Shown here: in pieces, positions 7,611-15,663 of the stretch
Layout of the letters: every line of letters begins with the position of its first letter
Numbering within the stretch: the stretch's first letter is position 1
Source of the DNA: CAG-791 sp002394525
GTDB taxonomy: Bacteria; Bacillota; Clostridia; Lachnospirales; Lachnospiraceae
DNA length: 27,911 nt
Assembly: GCA_946536955.1 (NCBI GenBank)
Contig: CAMNFJ010000015.1
Coordinates: forward strand, 1 to 27,911
Reading direction: 5' to 3'
The notes under the pieces: generated by a model
What the model saw: only the letters and a program-made list of their open reading frames with translations
Told to the model about the DNA's origin: nothing
Database searches by the model: none
Program-made: the position numbers and the translations under genes

Positions 7611-8360
7611 TTATTTGGAAGTGAGTACTTTGCAGGCCTCGACCGCGGACGCGGTGCCGATCAGGGCGGGCAGGACCTCGTCCCTGGGGCCGCTGGCGGC
7701 GATATGGCCCTCCCTGAGAACGACGATCTCGTCGGCGATCTCCAGGATGCGCTCCTGGTGGGAGATGATCATGATGGAACTGTCATTGATGTTGGTCCGC
7801 ATCTTTTCAAAGACCTCGATCAGGTTCTGGAAGCTCCAGAGGTCGATGCCGGCTTCGGGCTCATCAAAGACAGAGAGACGGGTCCCGCGGGCCAGGACAG
7901 TGGCGATCTCAATGCGCTTGAGCTCGCCGCCGGAGAGACTGGCGTTGACCTCACGGTTGATATAATCCTTGGCGCACAGGCCCACTTCGGCGAGATAGCG
8001 GCAGGCGTCGGCAGCGTTCATATTTCTCTTGCCGGAGGCCAGGCGGATCAGGTCCAGGACCTGGATCCCCTTGAAGCGGACCGGCTGCTGGAAGGCAAAG
8101 CTGATCCCGGCTTTGGCCCGGTCGGTGATGGACAGATCCGTGATGTCCTTGCCGTCGAGCAGGATCCGGCCCTCCGTGGGCTTTTCGATCCCGGCGATGA
8201 TCTTGGCCAGGGTGGACTTGCCGCCGCCGTTGGGACCAGTGATGACGACGAAGCGGTTGTCCTCTATTTTGAGATTGATCCCGTTGAGGATCTCCTTGTT
8301 GACAGAGCCGGCGGCACCCTCTTCAGTGACGCCGAAGGAAATGTTTTGTAATTCCAGCAT
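7611..8360 (-). CDS. sufC: SufC, ABC-type ATPase of the Fe-S assembly complex
   Basis: The 249-residue ATPase starts at the ATG at 8360, preceded by AGGAGA; upstream in-frame codons run into the DUF134 gene region and are rejected. Walker A is GPNGGGKST (42-50), Q-loop Gln near 91-92, signature LSGGELKR (142-149), Walker B LSVFDE (162-167) with catalytic Glu167, and the switch His201. QQPVRFKGI after the Q-loop is typical of SufC. It drives conformational changes in the SufB scaffold during Fe-S cluster assembly. It is the middle gene of a DUF134-sufC-sufB set, with gaps of 58 and 57 bp. No membrane partner is present, which agrees with a soluble SUF system and not with a transporter. Confidence 0.95.
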   Translation of the reverse strand: MLELQNISFGVTEEGAAGSVNKEILNGINLKIEDNRFVVITGPNGGGKSTLAKIIAGIEKPTEGRILLDGKDITDLSITDRAKAGISFAFQQPVRFKGIQVLDLIRLASGKRNMNAADACRYLAEVGLCAKDYINREVNASLSGGELKRIEIATVLARGTRLSVFDEPEAGIDLWSFQNLIEVFEKMRTNINDSSIMIISHQERILEIADEIVVLREGHIAASGPRDEVLPALIGTASAVEACKVLTSK

Positions 8361-8418
8361 AGGTTTTCTCCTGTAAATAGTTGTTACAGTCGCTTTGGCG
8401 ATCTGTAATGGGCTGTCC

Positions 8419-8799
8419 TCATCCGCGGCCGGCGGGGTCCACGGGCGGATCCGACCGGAAGCAGGAGGATTTGATGCAGTTGTGCCGGCTGCCTTCACAG
8501 AGCTCCCAGCTGCCCCCGTGGATGACCAGCTTTTTGCCGCAGACGATCGCTTCCGCGACCTTCCTGTGGGCTGATTCACAGATCTCGGTGGCAGTCGTTC
8601 TGGAGATATTCATCTGAACGGCACATTCACTGTGGGTAAGGCCTTCGTGATCCACCAGGCGCAGGGCCTCGAATTCATCGATGGTCAGAAAGACCAGGTC
8701 GTCGCCGGCGGGATCGGAGGAAGGAGCACAGTGAGAAGGCACAAAGAGATTGTAATCCGGCATCGTGCATACGCGCCGGCTTTTCTGAGGCCTTGCCAA
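8419..8799 (-). CDS. DUF134-family predicted DNA-binding protein, likely regulator of the suf operon
   Basis: The 126-residue protein starts at a TTG at 8799, which stands a few bases after GGAGGTG; the resulting N-terminus MARPQKSRRVC matches the MPRPxKxRRV start typical of DUF134. Residues about 38-82 are a sigma-70 region 4-like helix-turn-helix (LTIDEFEALRLVDHEGLTH, then CAVQMNISRTTATEI). Five cysteines lie outside the helix-turn-helix core: Cys11, Cys24, Cys101, Cys108 and Cys113. The last three (C-x6-C-x4-C) could bind a metal or Fe-S cluster. As first gene of the sufCB transcript, with a palindrome right after its -10 element, it is a good candidate for an autoregulator that senses Fe-S status. 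Family assignment is firm; the sensing role is inference. Confidence 0.85.
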   Translation of the reverse strand: MARPQKSRRVCTMPDYNLFVPSHCAPSSDPAGDDLVFLTIDEFEALRLVDHEGLTHSECAVQMNISRTTATEICESAHRKVAEAIVCGKKLVIHGGSWELCEGSRHNCIKSSCFRSDPPVDPAGRG

Positions 8800-8827
8800 G
8801 GGGCACCTCCTTTACTTGGCTTAATTT

Positions 8828-8870
8828 TCGACATAAGTCGATTATAAGAAGGAGACCGGCGGTTTGTCTA
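8828..8870 (-). promoter_or_regulatory. Promoter and candidate operator of the DUF134-sufCB operon
   Basis: On the minus strand, TAGACA (8865-8870) and TATAAT (8841-8846) are separated by 18 bp. The palindrome TCGAC-N4-GTCGA (8828-8841) begins at the last base of the -10 element and covers the expected transcription start, a position suited to repression. The palindrome is short, so its role as operator is a proposal. Confidence 0.6.
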
Positions 8871-8906
8871 TGCTAATGTCCCGGGGAATTGTACGGGTAT
8901 TTATAC

Positions 8907-8937
8907 AAAAAAAGGCGGATCCCTTGAGGGATCCGCC
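8907..8937 (-). terminator. Terminator after the GH25 lysozyme gene
   Basis: A perfect 10-bp stem, GGCGGATCCC with GGGATCCGCC (8914-8923 and 8928-8937), has a four-base loop. On the minus strand it is followed by seven T residues. Confidence 0.92.
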
Positions 8938-8962
8938 CTGTCTGTCTGAACACGGCTTCCGC

Positions 8963-10312
8963 TTATTTGAGTATGGAGGGGTCGATCAGGAGATCGCAGT
9001 CCACGCTGCCCTTGATCCCGGGGATCTTGCCGCAGGCTGAGAACTGCCAGAGGTCGTAGGATTTGGGCGTTGCGATCATATCGGCCTTGATCCAGATGTT
9101 GCCGGTATAGAGGTTGTTGCCCCAGAAGGCGTACCAGGTCGAATATTTTTTCAGCTTGGTGGCGTCATAGAATTTCTGCAGGTAGGAGAGATTGAAATAG
9201 TAACCGGGGCGATAGCCTCCGCGGGCGATCGTGTTGCAGAAGACCTCGGTCATCTCAGTGATCTGTCTGCGGCCGGGGTTGGCGTGGTTCTGCTTTGCGT
9301 AGCGCATGGAATCGTCCTCCCAGTCAAAGTAGACCGGCAGGTCCAGGCGGTATTTTCTGATCACGCGCAGGCAGAAGTTGGCCTCGTTGATCGCGTGCTG
9401 CTTCTTGTAGGCATAGCTGAACCAGTAGACGCCTACGCGCAGGCCGGCCGCCTTGGCCTTCTTGATGTTGGAGTAAAAATACTTGTCCACATCGCAGTCG
9501 CCGAAGCCGGCGCGGATGATGACGGCCTTGACTCCGGACTCTTTGACCTTGTTGAAGTCAATATTGCCGTTGTGCTCGGAGACGTCGATCATGTGGGTGT
9601 ACTTGTTCGAGTTGGGATAGGGCTTGCCCAGAAGCCTGCCCGTATATTCATCCAGGCGCCACCAGCTATTCCCGATCTTCTGGATGCCGGTCAGCAGGGC
9701 TCCGTAATGGCCGGAGGCCTTGTTGCAGCTGGCATAGTACTTGTTTCCGGAGACGGTGAACCAGCCGTTTACCATGCGGCCTTCCTTGTCAAAGTAGTAG
9801 GTTCTGCCCTTGATCTTCTGGAAGCCTGTCGAGAGGACGCCCTCCCTGGGTTTGGAGGAGGGGTCAAGGAAATAGAAGTGGCGGCCGATCTTCCACAGAC
9901 CGGTCAGGATCTGGCCCTTCCCCTTATAGCCGATGTTGCAGCTGGCGTAGTACTTTTTGCCGTCTACCTTGAAAAAACCTGTCTTCAGAAAGCCTCTGGA
10001 ATTGAAATAATAAAGCTTGCCCTGGTAGCGGACGAATCCCTTGCGGTACTTTCCGTTGGGAGCCTGGATCCGGATCCCGCCGCTGGTCTCGTGCCAGGTC
10101 AGGTCCTCGTCTTTGGCGGCGAGGACTGCCTCCCTGTGCTTTTCATTGAGAGGCTCTTCGGGAAGGGCGGAGACTGCGGGGGCTGCGGAGGCCGTCAGCG
10201 CGGTCTCCCCGGCTGCAGGAGCGGCGGACGCGAAGACAGGCATGGTCAACAGGCCTGCTGTCAGGGTGAGCAGGAGTATTCCGGTGAGCAGTCTGCGGGA
10301 CAGATTTTTCAT
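8963..10312 (-). CDS. Secreted GH25 lysozyme with cell-wall-binding repeats
   Basis: The 449-residue protein starts at the ATG at 10312 behind GGAGG. Residues 1-29 are a Sec signal peptide (MKNLSRRLLTGILLLTLTAG, cleavage near VFASAAP). From about residue 85 to 230 come several aromatic- and Gly-rich repeats of the glucan/choline-binding type (GKLYYFNSRGFLKTGFF, RTYYFDKEGRMVNGWF), which attach the enzyme to the cell wall. The GH25 muramidase domain occupies about 238-449: IDVSEHNGNIDF at its start, IIRAGFGD, the active-site Asp-x-Glu in VYFDWEDDS (about 326-334) and DLWQFSACG near the end. It should cleave the MurNAc-GlcNAc bond in peptidoglycan, either in wall turnover or against other bacteria. 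It is monocistronic, with its own terminator. Confidence 0.95.
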   Translation of the reverse strand: MKNLSRRLLTGILLLTLTAGLLTMPVFASAAPAAGETALTASAAPAVSALPEEPLNEKHREAVLAAKDEDLTWHETSGGIRIQAPNGKYRKGFVRYQGKLYYFNSRGFLKTGFFKVDGKKYYASCNIGYKGKGQILTGLWKIGRHFYFLDPSSKPREGVLSTGFQKIKGRTYYFDKEGRMVNGWFTVSGNKYYASCNKASGHYGALLTGIQKIGNSWWRLDEYTGRLLGKPYPNSNKYTHMIDVSEHNGNIDFNKVKESGVKAVIIRAGFGDCDVDKYFYSNIKKAKAAGLRVGVYWFSYAYKKQHAINEANFCLRVIRKYRLDLPVYFDWEDDSMRYAKQNHANPGRRQITEMTEVFCNTIARGGYRPGYYFNLSYLQKFYDATKLKKYSTWYAFWGNNLYTGNIWIKADMIATPKSYDLWQFSACGKIPGIKGSVDCDLLIDPSILK

Positions 10313-10385
10313 AATTCCTCCAGGTTTTACTGCGGAAGCGGGGGGCTTCCGGGCCGGACAAGGGAAGCCGGCTGTAGTCAGTCAT

Positions 10386-10413
10386 AGAAGCCCGATCGGA
10401 AGATCGGGCTTCT
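10386..10413. terminator. Strong hairpin between glgD and the lysozyme gene
   Basis: A perfect 12-bp stem, AGAAGCCCGATC with GATCGGGCTTCT, carries a GGAA loop. No real T run follows on either strand. It lies about 130 bp beyond glgD, so it may end the glgCD transcript or protect its 3' end. Confidence 0.45.
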
Positions 10414-10541
10414 CTTATGCGTTTCTTGCTGGGTTCCGGATCAGGTCAGCCGGCCCGGGGCGCGGCCGGTCCGGGCGGATGCTCCCGCATGGTTTTTCCA
10501 TGACAGGAGTTATCGAAGGGGGCGGGCACAGGCCCGTTCGA

Positions 10542-11651
10542 TCAGAGGATATCGCTGTGCTTGATATAACCGGGCTGATCTGCCTCCGCCAGGATCTTGT
10601 TCTCGTGTATGATCTTTGCGTACTTGTCGACGACCTGGTTCTGCAGGACGACATTTTCGCCGATCTCGGCATAGGCGCTCACGATGCAGCCCTTGACGAC
10701 TGCGCCCTTTCCGATCGTGACGCCGCGGCCGATGACGGAGTCCTCGATGGTCCCGTGGACTTCGCAGCCGTTGGAGATCAGGGAGTTTTTGACTTCGGCC
10801 TCGTCATAGAACTGGGTCGGGCAGGAATCGGAGGTCCTGGTGTAGATGGGCCAGTCGGAGGAGAAGAGGGTGGCGGACTCCTCGATGTCGATCAGGTCCA
10901 GGTTGGCCTTGTAGTAGGTCTTGAGGCTGGTGATGGGGGCGAAGAAGCCGTGGTGCTCCACCGCGCGGACATCCAGCTCACCGCACTTGGCGTTGACGAT
11001 GTTGGCCAGTGTGTACATGGAGGAAGTCTCGCGGGCCGCGTACATGAGGTCGATCAGGAGATCCTTTTTCATGATATAGGATTCCATGAACATGTCCTTG
11101 GTGTCCTCATCTCCCAGGTTGGGAGTGATGGCGGTCACCTTGTCGCCGTCCAGCTGCAGGGCGTTGCAGGTGGAATAGCCTTCCCTGGCGTCAAATACCT
11201 TGTGGTAGAGCAGGGTGACGTCGGCGCCGGACTTTGCGTGCTGCTGCAGCAGCTCGTCATAGTTCTGGGCGAAGACCATGCAGCTGGGAGCGATCACGAC
11301 GTAGTCCTGGGACTGACGGCGGATATAGTCGATATTTGAGAAGAAGGCGTTGATGTTTGTATTGTAGATCGGGTTGACCAGCTCCTCGTTGGGAACGATG
11401 ATCTGGATCCTGCCGCGCTTGGAGTTGATGTTGTAGTGGCGGCCGGTGCCGATGTGGGCGACCAGGGAGCGGGGCTTCTTGGTGATATAAACCTGGATGT
11501 TGTTGATGCCGCTGTTGCTGAAGTTGGAGATCGGGAAATCGATCACGCGGAATCTTCCGAGGAAGGAGAAGGCGCCGATGGGACGGTAGTCCTGCATGCC
11601 CTCGACCTTATGCTCGGGTGAAGATGTTACGATACCAAATGCTTTTGCCAT
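10542..11651 (-). CDS. glgD: GlgD, glucose-1-phosphate adenylyltransferase-like regulatory subunit
   Basis: The 369-residue protein starts at the ATG at 11651, 15 bp after glgC, with GGGGAGGG upstream. It has the nucleotidyltransferase fold followed by a left-handed beta-helix (hexapeptide repeats in the last 100 residues, e.g. VTIGKGAVVKGCIVSAYAEI). In place of the GGxGxRL nucleotide loop the N-terminus reads GIVTSSPEHKVEGM, which is the hallmark of GlgD: it is homologous to GlgC but not expected to be fully catalytic alone, and in Firmicutes it forms a heteromer with GlgC that raises ADP-glucose synthesis. Motifs RVIDFPISNFSNSGI and SMYTLANIVN are typical. Confidence 0.95.
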   Translation of the reverse strand: MAKAFGIVTSSPEHKVEGMQDYRPIGAFSFLGRFRVIDFPISNFSNSGINNIQVYITKKPRSLVAHIGTGRHYNINSKRGRIQIIVPNEELVNPIYNTNINAFFSNIDYIRRQSQDYVVIAPSCMVFAQNYDELLQQHAKSGADVTLLYHKVFDAREGYSTCNALQLDGDKVTAITPNLGDEDTKDMFMESYIMKKDLLIDLMYAARETSSMYTLANIVNAKCGELDVRAVEHHGFFAPITSLKTYYKANLDLIDIEESATLFSSDWPIYTRTSDSCPTQFYDEAEVKNSLISNGCEVHGTIEDSVIGRGVTIGKGAVVKGCIVSAYAEIGENVVLQNQVVDKYAKIIHENKILAEADQPGYIKHSDIL

Positions 11652-11666
11652 TGTTTTGCCCTCCCC

Positions 11667-12803
11667 TTACACATCCTGCGCCTGGAGCAGGATCTCTTTG
11701 CTGTCAGCGCTGCCGATGACAGCACCGGCAGAAATCTTGACATCATCTGCGACCAGAGCTCTTGTGACGACAGCGCCATCGCCGACTTCGACGCCGGGCA
11801 TCAGGACGGAGTCAATGATCTGGGCGCCCTTGCCGACGGACGCTCCGGTGAAGATCACGGAGTTCTTGATCTTGCCGTCGACCCTGCAGCCCTGTGTGAT
11901 ATAGGCGCGGTCAATGTCGGCATTGGGGCCGATGTAGGCGGGAAGGCCCAGAACTCCGGCGCCGTCCTCTGTGTAGATCTTCCAGGTGGGATCGTCGAGG
12001 TTGAGCTCGCAGTTCTCGTCCAGAAGGTCCATATTTGCCTCCCAGAGAGAATCGATGGTTCCGACATCCTTCCAGTATCCCTCGAACTTGAAGGCGACCA
12101 GCTTGTCGCCGCTGTTCAGGAGGGTGGGGATGATGTTCTTGCCGAAGTCGTGCTCGGAATCGGGATCGTCCATATCCTTGACCAGGAGCTCACGGAGTCT
12201 GGGCCAGGAGAAGATATAGATGCCCATGGATGCTAGTGTGCTGCGGGGATGAGCGGGTTTCTCCTCGAAATCCACGATGTTGTCGTCGTCATCGGTGATC
12301 ATGATTCCGAACCGGCTTGCCTCCTCCATGGGGACAGGCATGACGGCGATCGTGGCGGCCGCGCCCTTCTCCTTGTGGCAGTCGAGCATCTTGTCATAGT
12401 TCATCTTGTAAATATGGTCGCCGGAGAGGACAAGAAGGTATTCGGGATTGTAGCTGTCAATAAAATCAATATTCTGAGAGATGGCATCTGCAGTGCCGCG
12501 GAAGACCTCCAGGCCCGTGTCCGCTTTTTCACGGGGCGTAAGCACGAAGACACCGCTGTCCTTCGTGTCAAGACCCCACAGGCCGCCCTTTGCAACATAG
12601 CTGTTGAGAAGAACGGATTCATACTGGGTGAGAACACCTACGACATCGATCCCGCTGTTGGCGCAGTTGCTGAGGGGAAAATCGACGATGCGGTACTTTC
12701 CGCCGTAGGATACGGCAGGCTTTGCCACTTTGTTGGTGAGATCATGCAGACGACTTCCCCGGCCGCCGGCCAGGATCATTGCTAACATTTCAGTTTGTTT
12801 CAT
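11667..12803 (-). CDS. glgC: GlgC, glucose-1-phosphate adenylyltransferase (ADP-glucose pyrophosphorylase)
   Basis: With the start at 12803 the protein has 378 residues. Two adjacent ATG codons (12806 and 12803) follow AGAGAGG; the second has the better spacing, but either could be used. It makes ADP-glucose from ATP and glucose-1-phosphate for glycogen synthesis. Seen in order: nucleotide loop LAGGRGSRL (11-19), KPAVSYGGKYRIVDFPLSN, LSGDHIYKMNYDKML with the Asp of the sugar-nucleotide site, FEEKPAHPRS, WKDVGTIDSLWEANM, and the C-terminal beta-helix with hexapeptide repeats (VGKGAQIIDSVLMPGVEVGDG). It heads the glgC-glgD operon; glycogen synthase and branching enzyme are not in this window. 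Confidence 0.96.
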   Translation of the reverse strand: MKQTEMLAMILAGGRGSRLHDLTNKVAKPAVSYGGKYRIVDFPLSNCANSGIDVVGVLTQYESVLLNSYVAKGGLWGLDTKDSGVFVLTPREKADTGLEVFRGTADAISQNIDFIDSYNPEYLLVLSGDHIYKMNYDKMLDCHKEKGAAATIAVMPVPMEEASRFGIMITDDDDNIVDFEEKPAHPRSTLASMGIYIFSWPRLRELLVKDMDDPDSEHDFGKNIIPTLLNSGDKLVAFKFEGYWKDVGTIDSLWEANMDLLDENCELNLDDPTWKIYTEDGAGVLGLPAYIGPNADIDRAYITQGCRVDGKIKNSVIFTGASVGKGAQIIDSVLMPGVEVGDGAVVTRALVADDVKISAGAVIGSADSKEILLQAQDV

Positions 12804-13210
12804 CATTAGCCCTCTCTTTCCTGATAATAGTTGCATAAAGAAGCTGTCAGAGGCAGCTTCTGCCGCAGCTTGTGCCCGCTGCGGACCAGAGGTCTCCGAC
12901 CCGGGATACCGGGGGCAGACACAACTTATTCATATTGTACAGGAATAAAAACACAAAGTAAATAATCTCGTGCTTATTGCATAAAAAATAATCCAGTTCT
13001 TATCCCGCTTCCCGGGGGAAAGCTATGCCGTACAGGACACAAAGGCGGTCCTGCGGGTCCCGGGCGTCCGATTCGGACAAGAAATATTGTTTTCCGGCCC
13101 TGAATAATGGTATGATAGCAGGGTCAAAAACCCTGAGCCCGCGGCAGGCAGGCCTGCCGGCTGGGAAGAGGGACCGGGACAGAGGATCTGGACGAAAAAG
13201 GGAGGTCTTT
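12804..13210. other. Divergent intergenic region with a structured glgC leader
   Basis: This 407-bp gap separates glgC (minus) from the zinc-ribbon gene (plus). On the minus strand a -10-like TACAAT (12934-12939) would start an RNA with a leader of about 120 nt. The leader contains two stems: CCGCAGC/GCTGCGG (12863-12869 with 12878-12884) and AGAAGCTG/CAGCTTCT (12839-12846 with 12854-12861). The latter is followed on the minus strand by TTT. The part from about 12945 to 13000 is AT-rich. No further gene is seen. Confidence 0.55.
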
Positions 13211-14389
13211 ATGCGTTATTGTCAGTATTGCGGAACTCCTCTGGAGGAGGATGACCGTTTTTGCGTCAGCTGCGGAAAACCGGTGACTGCTGCCACGGCC
13301 GCCCCCATGAAGCCGGCAGGGGCCGGCAGGAGCCAGGGGAGCCTGGACCCCTATTCTTCCGAAGACGGGCAGAAGGCTCCCTCGGGCGGGAGCATGCACT
13401 ATGATGATTATGATAAAAAGAGCACCGGGTCCGGCGGGGATCAGGACCGCAGGAGGATCGCTCTTGTCGCGGCGGCCGCGCTTGCTCTTCTGATCTTTGT
13501 GTTCGGGATCTTCAAGGTCCTGTCCGGGAACAGGCAGGCGGAGCAGGAGCCCCTGGCGGCAGCGGACCAGTCCGGACAGGAAAGAGCCGGTCAGGATCAG
13601 GCCGGGGCAGGGGACGCTGAGAAAATGGCTGATGCACAGACCCCGAGCGCGGAGGATCCTTCCGCGGCAGGCCCGTCCATGAGGGAGGAGGCCGGAGCGG
13701 CACAGGCGGAGCCGGCCCGGAACGACGGCGAAGAGACTGCGGAAGCCGGCCAAAATAAAGAGGATGACCGGACCGCGGAAAAAGAGAAAGCGGAAAAAGA
13801 GAAAGCGGAAAAAGAAGACGAGGAAGAATCGGAAGAAGAGGAAGAGAGCGCGGAAGAAGACCGGGACACAGAGGAGGAAGCCGCTGACGAACAGAGGCGG
13901 GAACCCTCCGGCCGGGAAGATGAAGAAGGAGAGCACACCGGTGTCGGTTCGATCGGCCAGCTGATGGAAGAGGAGGACGAGGAAGCCTCAGACGAGACCG
14001 GGGAGGAAGAGGACGAGGAAGCCTCAGACGAGACCGGGGAGGAAGACCCGGAAGAGGACGAGATGGCCTCATACGCCACGGACAGCGGATATATCCTTGC
14101 CGACAGCGACAAGAGGGCCTACAGCAGGGAGGAACTCAGCAGGCTGGACGACTATTCCCTGCAGATGGCGATCAATGAAATTTACGCGCGCCATGGCAGA
14201 AAGTTCGACAGCCCGGAGATCCGGGATTATTTCGAAAATAAGACCTGGTACCAGGGGACGGTCGACCCAGCTGATTTCGACGGCACCGAGAATTCCCGCT
14301 TCAACGAATATGAGATCAGAAACCGCGAGCTGCTGGCAAAGATCCGGGATGAGCGGTCCTCGGGGGGCGATGACGCTTCGGAGCAGTGA
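13211..14389 (+). CDS. Membrane protein with N-terminal zinc ribbon and C-terminal YARHG domain
   Basis: The 392-residue reading starts at the ATG at 13211, six bases after GGGAGG; the 62 upstream codons of the frame have no ribosome binding site and look non-coding. Cys4, Cys7, Cys18 and Cys21 (CQYCG...CVSCG) form a zinc ribbon in the cytoplasm. A membrane segment covers about residues 82-104 (IALVAAAALALLIFVFGIF). The outside part starts with a very acidic, low-complexity stalk of nearly 190 residues, including three EKEKA-type units and an exact two-copy 12-residue repeat (DEEASDETGEEE). The last 90 residues form a YARHG domain (YILADSDKRAYS, then INEIYARHGRKF and YFENKTWYQG), found in extracellular parts of bacterial membrane proteins. 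The function is unknown. It sits 25 bp before another membrane protein and likely works with it. Confidence 0.87.
   Translation: MRYCQYCGTPLEEDDRFCVSCGKPVTAATAAPMKPAGAGRSQGSLDPYSSEDGQKAPSGGSMHYDDYDKKSTGSGGDQDRRRIALVAAAALALLIFVFGIFKVLSGNRQAEQEPLAAADQSGQERAGQDQAGAGDAEKMADAQTPSAEDPSAAGPSMREEAGAAQAEPARNDGEETAEAGQNKEDDRTAEKEKAEKEKAEKEDEEESEEEEESAEEDRDTEEEAADEQRREPSGREDEEGEHTGVGSIGQLMEEEDEEASDETGEEEDEEASDETGEEDPEEDEMASYATDSGYILADSDKRAYSREELSRLDDYSLQMAINEIYARHGRKFDSPEIRDYFENKTWYQGTVDPADFDGTENSRFNEYEIRNRELLAKIRDERSSGGDDASEQ
13965..14043 (+). repeat. In-frame 36-bp tandem repeat in the acidic stalk
   Basis: Two nearly identical 36-bp units, centred on GACGAGGAAGCCTCAGACGA, encode the 12-residue unit DEEASDETGEEE twice. 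The multiple-of-three period keeps the frame, so stalk length may vary between strains. Confidence 0.8.
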
Positions 14390-14414
14390 GTGATTTTTTA
14401 AGAAAGAGTGATGG

Positions 14415-15545
14415 ATGGAAGAACAGAACAAAAAAGAATTGATGCCGGAACAGGAAGCCCCTGCGACTCCGGCGGGGACTGGAAAGAAAAAAAGGCTGCC
14501 GCTGATCGCGCTGCTGGCCGCGGCGCTGATATGCGCCTTTGCCTGGTATTACTGGAATCTGCCTGAGCAGAGGACGGCAAGAGCCCTCAAGGCGGCGGAC
14601 GAAAGGATGCAGGAGCAGGACTACGAGGCCGCCGCGGCCGGCTATGCGCAGGCCCTTGCCATTGACAGCGGGAACGCGCAGGCCATGACCGGGCATGCGC
14701 AGGCCCTTTTGCTGTTGGGCGACCAGTCAGCCAAAGAGGAAGGCCTTGCGGAGCGCGCCCTGGGCTGCGCCCTCTACGAGGAGGTCATCGCCTTTTGTCA
14801 GGAGTGCCTGCAGGGCGGAGCGAAGGATGCCGCCGCGCAGGAGCTGGAAAAAACAGCCGGGACGGCAGAAGACAGGCTCAGGGACCTGCGGTCGCAGATC
14901 GCCGCCTCCTATGATTCCGTGGAATGTGTCATCTCCAGGGAGGACCGGTCGGGAAAGGTCTTTCTGGCTGAGGGCAGGGAGATCCCCTATACCTGGTATT
15001 ACGACCTGGTCAGGATCGAAGACCCCTATTATCCCCTCGCGGACAGGATCAACGCGGAGCTGGCGGCAGGGGCGGATGCCTTCTTCGCCGGCGACAGGAC
15101 CAACCCCTCCGCCGGGATCTCGGGAGATCTCAGAGATCCGGACGGATCCTATTTTGACTATGTCGGTGTGACGGACACCTATTCGGGAAAGGGACTGTTG
15201 AGCATCCGGATGGCCGAGATCCGGGTCACCGGGAAGGCCAGGGCAGGCTATTTCTGCGGAGTCACCTACCGGCTGGCCGACGGAAAACGCCTCACCCTGG
15301 AGGACGTCACCGGAAGGACCGACGACGGCCTCCGCCACCTGGTGAACAGGCGGATCCGGGAGTGGATGGAGCAGGAGGGATATACCTCTGTCTCCATGAA
15401 GGATGTGGAGGAGTATGTGGAGGAGACCGACCCCGCCGATTTCAACTTCTATGTTGACGGGGAAGGAAAGGTCTTCCTGGTCCTGGACCAGAGCTGCTCC
15501 TTCTTTGCGGCAAACAGTGAGCTGCTGGAGATCCCTCTGGAATAA
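14415..15545 (+). CDS. Single-pass membrane protein with TPR-like segment and DUF3298/RsiV-like domain
   Basis: The protein has 376 residues; the start at 14415 has only a weak purine-rich site (AAGAAAGAG) and may depend on translation from the gene 25 bp upstream. After a hydrophilic cytoplasmic N-terminus a membrane segment covers about 28-47 (LPLIALLAAALICAFAW). Residues about 54-150 are helical with a TPR-like unit (ADERMQEQDYEAAAAGYAQA, then LAIDSGNAQAMTG). From about residue 190 the sequence resembles the DUF3298/RsiV-type extracellular domain: IPYTWYYDLVRIEDPYYP with DRINAEL, YFCGVTYRLADGKRLTLEDV with a following VNRRI, and FNFYVDGEGKVFLVLD. Such domains occur in RsiV, which binds lysozyme, and in PdaC, but no anti-sigma region or deacetylase is present here. 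Role unknown; an envelope sensor or wall-binding function is conceivable. Confidence 0.8.
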   Translation: MEEQNKKELMPEQEAPATPAGTGKKKRLPLIALLAAALICAFAWYYWNLPEQRTARALKAADERMQEQDYEAAAAGYAQALAIDSGNAQAMTGHAQALLLLGDQSAKEEGLAERALGCALYEEVIAFCQECLQGGAKDAAAQELEKTAGTAEDRLRDLRSQIAASYDSVECVISREDRSGKVFLAEGREIPYTWYYDLVRIEDPYYPLADRINAELAAGADAFFAGDRTNPSAGISGDLRDPDGSYFDYVGVTDTYSGKGLLSIRMAEIRVTGKARAGYFCGVTYRLADGKRLTLEDVTGRTDDGLRHLVNRRIREWMEQEGYTSVSMKDVEEYVEETDPADFNFYVDGEGKVFLVLDQSCSFFAANSELLEIPLE

Positions 15546-15557
15546 GCGGGATCTGAA

Positions 15558-15604
15558 AAGGCCGGAGGGCTGCGCCTTGATGGCGCGGCCTCCGGCCTTT
15601 TTTT
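15558..15604 (+). terminator. Terminator after the two-gene membrane protein operon
   Basis: The stem AAGGCCGGAGG (15558-15568) pairs with CCTCCGGCCTT (15589-15599) and extends inward with one mismatch. A run of T residues follows. It starts 12 bases after the stop. Confidence 0.93.
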
Positions 15605-15663
15605 CTCCATGCAGGTGATCCCGGGTCCTGACGGCCTGGAGTCGGGGCATGGGCCGGCTCTTT

